A stretch of DNA of 31,090 bases, taken from assembly GCA_007119345.1 (NCBI GenBank), contig SKPV01000192.1:1-31090 (forward strand), in the 5' to 3' direction. Under the pieces are notes generated by a model that had not been told where the DNA came from, did not search any database, and worked only from the letters and a program-made list of their open reading frames with translations. The DNA is from Halovivax sp. (GTDB lineage Archaea; Halobacteriota; Halobacteria; Halobacteriales; Natrialbaceae). Shown here one piece after another: positions 22,709 through 30,422 of the stretch (within the stretch, counting starts at the first letter, position 1; each line of letters begins with the position of its first letter). The translations under genes and the position numbers were made by a program.

Positions 22709-23650
22709 TCAGAACGGCCCCTCGCAGTAGTCCTTCGGGATCGCGTTCCGCACGGTCACCAGCGGGTCGACCACCTGACTTATCTCCAGTCCACCCACCA
22801 GGCTGGAGAACATGTACGCCTCCGTCGGGTCGAAGCCGTGCTCGGCGACGAGCAGATCGATGGCGTCGAGGTTCGCCAACTCGCACGCATCCTCCATCGT
22901 CTCCGCGCTCGCGATCGTCTTCCAGGCCACGGGCGTCTCGACGAGCGGGCGTCCGAGGTCGACCGCCGCGTCGGCGCCGTCGATCACGTCGACGGTGACG
23001 TCGATCGCGGTGGCGATCTCCGAGCCCGTCCCGCACATCTCGCCGTCGGCCATGGCGGCCTTGCAGTCGCCCATCGCGAGCATCGCGCCGTCCTGGAAGA
23101 CGGGGAAGTAGGCCGTGTTGCCGGCGCTCACGTCGGTCGTGTCGAGGTTCCCGCCGTGGTCGTGGGGGACGAGGGTGGTGTAGGACTCGTCGGCGGGTGC
23201 GACGCCGATCGTGCCGATGACGGGGTCGACCGGCACCGCGAGGTCGTCGAAGACGATGATTCCGTCCGCGTCTGTCGCGTCGGCGTCCCCGATCTCCTCG
23301 ACGGGCGTGATCGTCGTCCGGGGCGCCTCGATCTCGTCGTACGCGTCGAGCAGGCCGAAGCCGTCGATCGTGATCACGCGCCCGCGGTCCTCGGCGACCC
23401 GAACGTCCTCGATCTCGACGGCGAGTACGTCGCCGGGTTCGGCGCCCGCGACGGCGATCGGGCCCGTCGCGGCGTTCACCTCGTCCGGGACCGACTCGAT
23501 CACGTCGTCGTCGGCCTGGACGGCGCCGTCGAGGCTGTCGCGGGTCTCGATCGTCAGTTCGGTTCCCGGCTCGACTTCGGCGATCGGCTCGAGGTCCGGG
23601 GTGAACTCGTAGATCGCGCCCTCCTCGTGGGAGACGGTCTCGCGTGGCAT
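22709..23650 (-). CDS. acetamidase/formamidase family amidohydrolase
   Basis: The 313-residue protein matches the FmdA/AmdA amidase family. VPHDHGGNLDT (162-172) and MGDCKAAMADGEMCGTGSE (193-211) are the family's metal-site and active-site segments, and PGDVLAVEIEDV lies in the N-terminal beta sandwich. It should hydrolyse formamide, acetamide or a related short amide to ammonia and a carboxylate, in the cytoplasm. I take the ATG at 23650; an in-frame ATG at 23677 would add nine residues (MGPADERPL). It converges on the acidic repeat protein with an 85-nt gap, and is divergent from the Nif3-like gene. Confidence 0.9.
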   Translation of the reverse strand: MPRETVSHEEGAIYEFTPDLEPIAEVEPGTELTIETRDSLDGAVQADDDVIESVPDEVNAATGPIAVAGAEPGDVLAVEIEDVRVAEDRGRVITIDGFGLLDAYDEIEAPRTTITPVEEIGDADATDADGIIVFDDLAVPVDPVIGTIGVAPADESYTTLVPHDHGGNLDTTDVSAGNTAYFPVFQDGAMLAMGDCKAAMADGEMCGTGSEIATAIDVTVDVIDGADAAVDLGRPLVETPVAWKTIASAETMEDACELANLDAIDLLVAEHGFDPTEAYMFSSLVGGLEISQVVDPLVTVRNAIPKDYCEGPF

Positions 23651-23794
23651 GAGCGGCCGTTCGTCGGCCGGGCCCATAACGGTCCGCTCCTCGTGTCGGG
23701 GTTCGCGGCCGGTACGGAGCGGCGTCGACGGCCGAAGTCGCCGCTCGCGACCGAAACCCGATCGAATACAAGGACCGGCCGCGAACGGCCGCCC

Positions 23795-24562
23795 ATGAAC
23801 CTCACCGAACTCGTCGACCGCCTCGACGAGGAGCTGCGAACCGCCGACTACGCCGACCTCGACGCGAGCGCGAACGGACTCCAGGTCGGCCCGCGAGACG
23901 CCGAAGTCGAGCGCGTCGCGTTCGCCGTCGACGGCGTGCGAGAGACGGTCGAGCGCGCGGCGGAGGCGGACGCCGACCTGCTCGTCACCCACCACGGCCT
24001 CTCCTGGGGCGGGATCGAGCGCGTGACCGGCCGCCAGTACGACCGGATCGCACCCCTGATCGAGCGCGACCTCGCCCTCTACGTCTCGCACCTGCCGCTG
24101 GACGGCCACGAGGAGCTGGGTAACGCGGCGGGCGTGGCCGACGTCCTCGAACTGAGCGATCGCGAGCCCTTCGGCGAGATGGGGCCCGAGCACATCGGTC
24201 AGCGGGGCCGAGTGGCGGAGCCGTACGCACCCGACGAGCTCCGCGACCGCCTGGCGAGCGAGCTCGACACGGGGCCGAGGGACGTCCGCCTCCTGGAGTT
24301 CGGGCCCGATCGCATCGAGGACGTGGCGATCGTCACCGGTAGCGGCACCGACTGGCTGGACGAAGCCGTCGCCGCCGGCGCCGACGCGCTCGTCACCGGG
24401 GAGGGGAAGGGGAAGGTCTACCACGAGGCGAAGGAGGCGGGGATCAACGTGGTGCTGGCGGGTCACTACGCGACGGAGACGTTCGGCGTGCGCGCGCTCC
24501 GGAAGCTGGTCGAGGGGTGGGGCTTCGAGACGACGTATCTGGACGTGCCGACCGGGTTGTGA
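23795..24562 (+). CDS. Nif3-like dinuclear metal-center hexameric protein
   Basis: The 255-residue protein has the Nif3/YbgI (DUF34) fold. LLVTHHGLSWGG (63-73) carries the paired histidines H66 and H67 of the dinuclear metal site, and VTGEGKGKVYHEAKEAG with AGHYATETFGV (222-232) brings H224 and E228. The family is very widely conserved and has been linked to GTP cyclohydrolase I-like activity or metal handling, but its cellular role is not settled. The ATG at 23795 is the only good start, with a weak AT-rich element (GAATACA) at 23764-23770. It is divergent from the amidase. Confidence 0.93.
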   Translation: MNLTELVDRLDEELRTADYADLDASANGLQVGPRDAEVERVAFAVDGVRETVERAAEADADLLVTHHGLSWGGIERVTGRQYDRIAPLIERDLALYVSHLPLDGHEELGNAAGVADVLELSDREPFGEMGPEHIGQRGRVAEPYAPDELRDRLASELDTGPRDVRLLEFGPDRIEDVAIVTGSGTDWLDEAVAAGADALVTGEGKGKVYHEAKEAGINVVLAGHYATETFGVRALRKLVEGWGFETTYLDVPTGL

Positions 24563-24976
24563 GCGGTGAGTACGAGACGGCGTGACGCCGACCCGACTGT
24601 GCGATGCTGGGTCCGATCCGGTTTCGGTATGGTCCCTGCCGTCGAGGACTCGTTCTCGTCGACGGATCGCCCGACGTCGACCCGCACGTCGTCGCTTTCG
24701 CTGTCCCGCGGGCTGACCGACTGGCCGTGGCCGGCGGCGATCCGGTTCGGGAGCACGGGACCGTAGCCGGTTCCGCAGGCCTCCGGGGTGAAACCGACCT
24801 CGAGGGCGAGTTCCCGATCTGTGGCCCGGGTGATCGTCCTCGACCACGAACGATCCGCGTCCGTTCGGTGGACCGGGCTGGACGGAGACGTCGCGGACGG
24901 GCCGACCCTCGACGGGTAACCGTCCGGACCCCTCGGCGCGAAGCTACACCCGGTCGGCCGGTGTACGTCCTCGTTG
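24563..24976. other. 414-nt intergenic stretch with a possible minus-strand gene remnant
   Basis: No complete gene fits here. On the minus strand, between about 24900 and 24600, one frame has coding-like third positions (almost all G or C) and protein-like sequence such as TDRELALEVGFTPEACGTGY, followed by GPVLPNRIAAGHGQS and a polar D/S-rich part. It has no evident start or natural stop before it enters the antisense of the Nif3 gene. The plus-strand frame in the same register is less coding-like. I regard it as a candidate fragment, family unrecognised. Confidence 0.25.
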
Positions 24977-25708
24977 ATGGTACCCGTCGGTCCCCCGAAC
25001 GCCGAGATGATTGCCGTCGTCGCCTCCGGGGTCGTGCTGGCGACGGTTCACCTCTCGGCCGGTCGACTCCAGCTCGCAGAGCGCGACCCCCGGAGCCGGT
25101 GGCTCTCGATCGGCGGTGGCGTCTCGGTCGCGTACGTCTTCGTCCACCTGTTCCCCGAGGTCGGCGAGGCAGCCACGACGATCGAGCGCCGCGGGGCGGC
25201 GCTCGCGTTCGCCGAACACTACGGGTACCTGCTCGCCCTCCTGGGGTTCGTCGTCTTCTACGGCCTCGAACTGGTCGTCAGGCGGGGCGCCACGGCGGGC
25301 GATCCTGACGACGGGATCGGCGTCTTCTGGATCCACCTCGGCTCGTTCGCCATCTACAACGGCGTGGTCGGCTTCCTCCTGCTCGACCGCGAGCTCGGCG
25401 GGCTCCCCGCCTACGTGGTGGCGATGGCGCTGCACTTCGTGGTGATCGACGCCGGAATGCGCTACCACCACGGCGAGCCGTACGACCGCTGGGGCCGATG
25501 GCTGCTGGCCTCGTCCATCGTAGCGGGCCTGGTCGCGGGACACGCCCTCGAGACAGTCGAACTGTTGTTCGCCGTCTTCGTGCCGTTCCTGTCCGGCGGC
25601 GTCGTGCTCAACGCCATCAAAGACGAGCTGCCTGCCGAGCGCGAGAGTCGGTTCTGGGCGTTCGCCGGGGGCGCGCTGGGCTTCGCCGGTCTGTTGCTGT
25701 TCGCGTGA
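24977..25708 (+). CDS. ZIP-like eight-helix membrane protein
   Basis: The 243-residue protein has eight hydrophobic helices. Helix two ends in AYVFVHLFPEV and helix five contains LHFVVIDAGMRYHHGEP; helix seven is followed by GGVVLNAIKDELPAERES. The layout, the histidines in helices two and five and the GGVVLNAIKDELP segment recall ZIP-family metal transporters, but the classic HNxxD and HExPxE motifs are not clear. It could therefore be a transporter or an inactive relative. The start is the ATG at 24977; a TTG lies directly before it. It stands alone on the plus strand. Confidence 0.72.
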   Translation: MVPVGPPNAEMIAVVASGVVLATVHLSAGRLQLAERDPRSRWLSIGGGVSVAYVFVHLFPEVGEAATTIERRGAALAFAEHYGYLLALLGFVVFYGLELVVRRGATAGDPDDGIGVFWIHLGSFAIYNGVVGFLLLDRELGGLPAYVVAMALHFVVIDAGMRYHHGEPYDRWGRWLLASSIVAGLVAGHALETVELLFAVFVPFLSGGVVLNAIKDELPAERESRFWAFAGGALGFAGLLLFA

Positions 25709-25883
25709 CAGAAGCGGATGGCGCCCTGCGTCGAGAATGGCCCCAGACCGCCAGGGTAATCCGGCAGTGGCGAACCGGAACGGCAGAAATCGCCCACCCA
25801 ACTCGGCTGCCGGCGCCGTGGTGGCGAAGGGCCTTAGCCAACGGCGCCCGTATCGGGAGCCGGCCGATGACGATATACCCGCT

Positions 25884-25898
25884 CCGAGCCGGGCTCGG
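25884..25898. promoter_or_regulatory. 15-bp GC-rich palindrome
   Basis: CCGAGCC-G-GGCTCGG is a perfect 7-1-7 inverted repeat located 10 nt upstream of a possible small gene at 25908. It could be an operator or a hairpin. GC-rich DNA produces such palindromes by chance more often than AT-rich DNA. Confidence 0.3.
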
Positions 25899-25907
25899 CA
25901 CCCGGCG

Positions 25908-26009
25908 GTGAAGAGCCCTATGAGTGCCGAGGCCGACTTTCTATCCACACATTTTCGAGGAGTAGTGGACGAACGTCACGAAATCGGTGTTCTGTCACCC
26001 GAGGAGTGA
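25908..26009 (+). CDS. possible small protein of 33 residues
   Basis: A GTG-started frame of 33 residues includes MSAEADFLSTHFRGVVDE and ends LSPEE. A GATATA element at 25872-25877 lies about 33 nt upstream of the GTG, with a palindrome between them. The sequence is less GC-biased than the surroundings. There is no family recognition, and the frame is short enough to be chance. The rest of 25709-26136 holds no other gene I can support; its right part (from about 25915) is noticeably AT-richer than the window. Confidence 0.25.
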   Translation: MKSPMSAEADFLSTHFRGVVDERHEIGVLSPEE

Positions 26010-26136
26010 AAGAGTTGGACTATTATGCCGGATAGAGTCGCCTCCGAGTTGTGACATAAGCATGTTTGATTTGTTTGCATCCATACAGAAGTTGGAAAAG
26101 GGGCAGAGTGGCGAGCCCGCTGCGTTTCTCGGACGC

Positions 26137-26418
26137 TTACTCGATTCGAGGTGCCCGCTCGTCGAATCGTCCAGGTATCTCGACCTCGATCTCGAGTTCG
26201 GGTTCGCCGACGCCGTCGAAGTCGATTTCGACCCCGATCGGTTCGCCGAACGCGAACGGTAGCTCGCACTCGTCGTCGACAGTGGTGATGTCGTCGCCGT
26301 CGCTCAGTTGTTCGCCCAGTGAGACGAGAAACTCGCCAATCGCGTTCGCGTCGAGGCGGCACTCCTGTTCGAACGTTCGTCCGGCTCGAATCGTCGTTCG
26401 ATCGGGTTCGTCAGTCAT
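26137..26418 (-). CDS. amphi-Trp domain-containing protein
   Basis: The 93-residue protein resembles the small haloarchaeal amphi-Trp domain family: an N-terminal TTIRAGRTFEQECRLDANAI, then IGEFLVSLGEQLSDGD, and alternating acidic/hydrophobic strands (GVEIDFDGV, ELEIEVEIPGR). The biochemical role of the family is unknown. In this copy the C-terminal part where a tryptophan is expected reads PGRFDERAPRIE. The ATG at 26418 is preferred to one at 26460, because an AACTATCC element lies about 28 nt upstream of 26418. Confidence 0.7.
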   Translation of the reverse strand: MTDEPDRTTIRAGRTFEQECRLDANAIGEFLVSLGEQLSDGDDITTVDDECELPFAFGEPIGVEIDFDGVGEPELEIEVEIPGRFDERAPRIE

Positions 26419-26634
26419 CGTTCGACAGTTCGTGCCCGACGAGGATAGTTGAGTCACCACGCTTTCGACTCGCTCGCCACGTCCGAGAAGCGATTTTTCA
26501 CCGGAAACCCACGACTCGAGAACATCGGGGATGACGGTTGACAGAGACCGAGTCCGATCGACGTCTGAGAGAGAGGGGGTCGATCGACACCCCGTGAGTA
26601 CGTCGGGTCGAACTCGAAATCGATGTGAGCCAGG

Positions 26635-27495
26635 TCACTCCGCCCGTCCCCGTCGCTCCATGACGGCGTAACAGGTGATCACGACGAGGAGGTAGACGGC
26701 CATACCGCCGACGATCGGCCAGGTGTAGGGGTTTCCGGTATCGATGTCGTTCCAGGTACGAACGACGCCGACGAGTACCAGCGAAAAGCCGATAATCTGG
26801 CTGTGGGCGAGGATCCGGGCCGCGCTCCAGCGCGAATCGAACGACACCGCGAGGTTAGTGACGCCGAACAGCGCGAACCAGCCGAGGAGGATTCGAGCCG
26901 TCAGGGGTGAGACCGCCCACGGCCAGCGCTCGATCAGGGGCTCGGGGAAGAGAAAGCAGACGACGGCCGTCACGGTGATGAGAACGCCGCTGACGGCGGC
27001 CCCTTGCCGGAGCGACCGCGGCATTTCGAGGGCGTCCTCGATTCGATTCAACGGGTCCGTGCGTCGGTTGAGCAGCCAGATGCCGGGGACCACGACCGGC
27101 GAGACGACGTAGAGGACGAGCCAGAAGACGAACGTGGCGTGTCCGTGGTTGAAATTCGCCCAGTGGAGGGCCGTGGCGGCGGCCATAAACCAGGTGAACA
27201 CGGCGATGCCGGGAAAGACCGGCCCGACTCGGTGCCACTCCCGGACGGTGACGACGCGGTAGAAGAAGTAGACGCCGGTACCGTACCCGGCACCCATGAT
27301 CAGGGGCGTCAGTTCGGGCGCGATCGTCCACGCGAACAGCTGTTCCGTACGGCCCGGGAACCCGTAGAGGATCACGAACGCGACGAACAAGATCGGAGCG
27401 ATGATCGCACCGATCAGGCGCGTCAGCGGAAGGACGCGATCGTCGCGGACCGACAACTCCCGCTCGCCGAGGAGGACCACGTTTCGTCTGTTCAT
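26635..27495 (-). CDS. eight-helix integral membrane protein, unknown function
   Basis: The 286-residue protein has about eight hydrophobic helices, beginning with LTRLIGAIIAPILFVAFVIL and ending with VGGMAVYLLVVITCYAVM, with a short charged tail. I do not recognise a family; the conserved-looking ATALHWANFNHGH stretch at the end of helix three, with clustered histidines, could bind metal. The ATG at 27495 is chosen over 27507 because a strong Shine-Dalgarno sequence (GGAGG, 27501-27505) sits five bases upstream of it. A TATA-like TATAAT (27597-27602) lies about 100 nt upstream, so the mRNA should have a leader. Confidence 0.75.
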   Translation of the reverse strand: MNRRNVVLLGERELSVRDDRVLPLTRLIGAIIAPILFVAFVILYGFPGRTEQLFAWTIAPELTPLIMGAGYGTGVYFFYRVVTVREWHRVGPVFPGIAVFTWFMAAATALHWANFNHGHATFVFWLVLYVVSPVVVPGIWLLNRRTDPLNRIEDALEMPRSLRQGAAVSGVLITVTAVVCFLFPEPLIERWPWAVSPLTARILLGWFALFGVTNLAVSFDSRWSAARILAHSQIIGFSLVLVGVVRTWNDIDTGNPYTWPIVGGMAVYLLVVITCYAVMERRGRAE

Positions 27496-27500
27496 CTGTT

Positions 27501-27505
27501 CCTCC
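27501..27505 (-). promoter_or_regulatory. Shine-Dalgarno sequence deciding the start at 27495
   Basis: GGAGG on the minus strand, five bases before the ATG at 27495, is a strong match to the 16S rRNA 3' end. It overlaps the codons that an ATG at 27507 would use, so that upstream ATG is unlikely to be the start. Confidence 0.6.
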
Positions 27506-27596
27506 AACTGTTCGGGGCGATACCGGGCCAGGAGTCGTCCGTGTTCGGACCTCCCGGCCGACAGACCTCGTACGAGACACTGGCCGACGTGGATCG

Positions 27597-27602
27597 ATTA
27601 TA
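27597..27602 (-). promoter_or_regulatory. TATA-like box of the eight-helix membrane protein
   Basis: The minus strand reads TATAAT about 105 nt upstream of the start codon. With initiation about 27 nt downstream, the leader would be roughly 75 nt and would include the Shine-Dalgarno sequence. Confidence 0.4.
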
Positions 27603-27771
27603 CGGATCGTTTCTCATTGTAGCTACGTTCCTCCCGACCCCAATTCCACATTGAGTGGTTCCAATCCGCTGGGCAACGCTAAAACTATATGTGCTATTTT
27701 CGCCCGCCTGGGGGCTAGAGACCGTTCGAAAACGGTGATACTGTCACGAGTACGACTGCCGTCGATATCCT

Positions 27772-28038
27772 GTGCAGTACCTCGTGCCCGGGAGCAACCG
27801 AACTCCTCGACGGCCACCCCGTCCACCAGCTGGCCGATCGGGGTTAGCACGTCACCGCGCTCGTTCGATCCCCGCCGATAGCGCGGGGGCTCCCCGGAAC
27901 CGTGGACCGAGTGGCGGAGACGTGATCGACAGGACGGGTACGCGCGATGGGATGGACGGCAGCGATGGCGCCTTTCATCTCGCCGGTGGGAATATCGAGC
28001 GATCGATCCGAGGTACCTCGACGAGTCGCGCTGGGTAA
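27772..28038 (+). pseudogene. decayed N-terminal fragment of an extended SDR / NAD-dependent epimerase
   Basis: Three plus-strand frames together rebuild the N-terminus of an extended short-chain dehydrogenase. From a GTG at 27772 frame one reads MQYLVPG; the frame beginning at 27791 continues GATELLDGHPVHQLADRG, is cut by a TAG at 27845-27847, then reads HVTALVRSPPIARGLPGTVD. Frame one resumes near 27913 as GGDVIDRTGTRDGMDGSDGA, then FHLAG. These match the family's GATGFLG nucleotide-binding start, the DRGHxVTALVRSP segment, the GDVTD segment and FHLAA, and the FHLA motif falls at residue 68, as expected. Thereafter the sequence degenerates and stops at 28038. Two frameshifts and a stop make it non-functional. 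The related gene at 30423-31090 lies on the opposite strand. Confidence 0.72.
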
Positions 28039-28083
28039 TGCGAGTGGAGCAACTACCTGACCGAGATACGGGGATACCGACCG

Positions 28084-30312
28084 TCAGCGTCTCCGGACCC
28101 GCAATTCGACGTCGTCGGCGGGCGAGAGTGTCGCGGCCATGTGGAGGGCGGGGTCGGGCTCGCTTTCGAGGTCGAACCGAACCCGCTGGGCGATGGTCGC
28201 GATACCGAGGCTCAGGAACATTTTCGCGAATCGCATACCGACGCAGTGGCGAGGGCCGCCACCGAAGGGAAAGTACGCGTACTCGGGGAGCTCGTCGTCC
28301 AGTTCGTCGGTCCACCGTTCCGGTCGGAACGTCCGGGGATCGTCCCACCACCGCTCGTCGGCGTGAAGCAAGAACTGCGGGATCGTCAGTTTCGTCCCCC
28401 TCGGGATTAGATATCCATCGATCGTGACGTCCTCCAATGCCTTCCGAAAGAGGACGTAGATCGGCGGGTAGTACCGCATCGTTTCCTGGATCACCTTCTC
28501 CGTGTACTCGAGCGAGGGGACGTCTTCGACGGTCGGAGCGCGGTCTCCACAGACCGTTTCGAGTTCTTCCTCCAGGGTCGTCAGCACGTCTTCGTGCCGG
28601 GAAAGTAGCTGGAACGCCCAGGTCAGCACCAGAGCGGTCGTTTCGTGCCCGGCGAAGAGGAACGTTACCAGTTGATCCCGCAACGCTTCGTCGCTGAACC
28701 GGTAGCCGTCCTCGTCCGGCTCGTCGGTGTCGTCGTCGGTCAGTTCGAGGAGGGTCGAGAGCAGATCGTTCCGCGGACTGTCGTCCCGTCGGCGTTCCTC
28801 GATCAGCTCCGCCACCATCTCGTCGAACGCCGCCATCTTCCGGTTGAAGTCTCGATTTCGTCGGGTGGGGACCCAGCCCGGAAGGATCGCCGAGACGCTC
28901 TGCGTGTCGACGCGGTTCGAGAGCGAGTGGGCCGCGTCCGTGACGACCAATCGACGTTCGTCCAGGTCGACGTCGAAGAGCGTCGTCGTGAGTACCTCGA
29001 GTGTGAGGTTCGAGAACACCTCGTTCGCGACGAGTACCTCGCCGTCGTCCCACCCGTCGATTGCCTCGAGCGTTTCGTCGACGACCGTCTCCGAGAAGAC
29101 CGCGAGGTTCCGCGGGGCGAACGTGGGTTGAATCGTCTTCCGTTGGCGCCGCCACTGTTCGCCCTCCGAGAAGAACAGGCCCTCGTTGATGAAGTCGAAG
29201 CCGAGTTCCTCGAAGTTGTAGCGGGCGAACCGGTGTGAGTCGCTCACGAGGACCCGTTCGACGTCGTCGGGGTGGAGGACGGCCGTCCAGGTGTTGCCGC
29301 CGATGCTGTAACGAACGACGTCGCCATAGGACGGGAGATTCGCGTAGAACTGGAACGGATCCCGGAGGAACTGGACGGTGTTGCCAGCGAGCGGGATTCC
29401 GCGGGGGCCGGGCGGGGTCCGACTGGCGAGATAGGCCCGCGTCTTTCGCTTGCCGTCGAGCAGGAATCGCGTCGTGTCGACGATACCCTCGTTACGAAGC
29501 GTCGAGGAGCTCCCCGGGTCGAGGACGAACGCGTCGCCCATCGTTCTGGAGCGGCCACGGACCAAACGCTGGCCCAGCTTTATGCTCGCCTCGTCGTGCC
29601 AGTGGAGGAGCAGGCAAGCCGGTTGTCCATCCGTTATCGGTGTCGGCGTCGTCGTCTCGACGACCGCTGCATCGTCGTCGAGACGGATCGACGTCACCGG
29701 ATGTATCTTCGGATACCCGTCGTCGCCGACGACCGTGATGACGCCGCGTTCGAACCGATCCGCTTCTGGCTGGCCCATCTCGACTGCGGGCCAGGCCGGA
29801 AGGTCGAGTGGCCCCTGTGGATCGGCGACTCGCGTCATCGCCCGCGGCTCGACTTCGATGACGATTCGCTCGCCGAGCCAGCCGGCGAGCACCCTGCCGG
29901 CACGGGTCTCGACGAAGTCGTACTTCTCCTCGTTCGCGATGCGCTTGGGGGTATCGGGTTCGCGGTCGGTGAGCTCCCTGACGTAGGGTGCGTTCGATTC
30001 CAGGTCGTCGTCGACCGTCGCGTCGCCGGTCACCAGGTACTCGCCCGTCTCGTCGTGGAGCAAGAGCGACACGCGGGGGTTCTTCCTCACGGCGTCGGCC
30101 TTTTTAGCGAACGCGACTGGCGAGGTGACGACGATGACGCCCCGGTCCTCGTCGTAAAACGGCGTCAGCGGGAAAGTGGCGGGTTTCCCGTCCACACTCG
30201 AGGCGAACTCGCCGCTCATCGAGCCGTAAATCAGGTCACGTAACTGTTCGTCGCCGGTTGCGAGGAGACGCTCCTCCGGCTGCGGTGGGACTGTGCCTTC
30301 GTCGGTCGTCAT
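28084..30312 (-). CDS. two flavin split-barrel (PNPOx-like) domains fused to a cytochrome P450
   Basis: One uninterrupted frame of 742 residues contains three domains. Residues about 15-110 are a PNPOx-like split barrel (FPLTPFYDEDRGVIVVTSP, KNPRVSLLLHDETGEYLVTG). Residues about 184-265 are a second (ERGVITVVGDDGYPKIHPV, ACLLLHWHDEASIKLGQRL). A short linker leads to a complete P450, residues about 299-742: PPGPRGIPLAGN start, I-helix AGHETT (554-559), ETMR of the ExxR motif (610-613), FRPERW (662-667) and haem-binding FPFGGGPRHCVG with C690. Split barrels bind FMN, F420 or haem; P450s insert oxygen using electrons from a partner. The fused domain may supply electrons or a cofactor, but this is inference. 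The ATG at 30312 is preferred over 30426 because GAGGAG lies eight bases upstream (30321-30326). Confidence 0.88.
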   Translation of the reverse strand: MTTDEGTVPPQPEERLLATGDEQLRDLIYGSMSGEFASSVDGKPATFPLTPFYDEDRGVIVVTSPVAFAKKADAVRKNPRVSLLLHDETGEYLVTGDATVDDDLESNAPYVRELTDREPDTPKRIANEEKYDFVETRAGRVLAGWLGERIVIEVEPRAMTRVADPQGPLDLPAWPAVEMGQPEADRFERGVITVVGDDGYPKIHPVTSIRLDDDAAVVETTTPTPITDGQPACLLLHWHDEASIKLGQRLVRGRSRTMGDAFVLDPGSSSTLRNEGIVDTTRFLLDGKRKTRAYLASRTPPGPRGIPLAGNTVQFLRDPFQFYANLPSYGDVVRYSIGGNTWTAVLHPDDVERVLVSDSHRFARYNFEELGFDFINEGLFFSEGEQWRRQRKTIQPTFAPRNLAVFSETVVDETLEAIDGWDDGEVLVANEVFSNLTLEVLTTTLFDVDLDERRLVVTDAAHSLSNRVDTQSVSAILPGWVPTRRNRDFNRKMAAFDEMVAELIEERRRDDSPRNDLLSTLLELTDDDTDEPDEDGYRFSDEALRDQLVTFLFAGHETTALVLTWAFQLLSRHEDVLTTLEEELETVCGDRAPTVEDVPSLEYTEKVIQETMRYYPPIYVLFRKALEDVTIDGYLIPRGTKLTIPQFLLHADERWWDDPRTFRPERWTDELDDELPEYAYFPFGGGPRHCVGMRFAKMFLSLGIATIAQRVRFDLESEPDPALHMAATLSPADDVELRVRRR

Positions 30313-30320
30313 TGCTGAAT

Positions 30321-30326
30321 CTCCTC
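30321..30326 (-). promoter_or_regulatory. Shine-Dalgarno sequence of the P450 fusion gene
   Basis: The minus strand reads GAGGAG eight bases before the ATG at 30312. With the TATA box at 30381-30386 it implies a leader of about 40 nt, unlike most genes here, and it supports 30312 as the start. Confidence 0.5.
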
Positions 30327-30380
30327 GACTTCCGTGGTCCGGGGCGAAAATCGATTGACACCCGGTAGGGCACAATTCAG

Positions 30381-30386
30381 CATAAA
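30381..30386 (-). promoter_or_regulatory. TATA box of the P450 fusion gene
   Basis: The minus strand reads TTTATG, about 70 nt upstream of the ATG at 30312, in the short gap after the SDR gene stop. It allows transcription independent of the SDR gene. Confidence 0.5.
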
Positions 30387-30422
30387 CATTCGTCCGGAAG
30401 TGGCTGCGTTCTCGGCTTGCAC

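Noticed and set aside
26575..26596. GTCGATCGAC palindrome with GGGG/CCCC flanks as a terminator
   Set aside because: The stem has a bulge and no T-run on either strand; GATC-centred palindromes are frequent in this genome.
27721..27736. ACCGTT-CGAA-AACGGT hairpin as a regulatory site
   Set aside because: A six-bp stem with a four-base loop is easily found by chance and lies upstream of a pseudogene.
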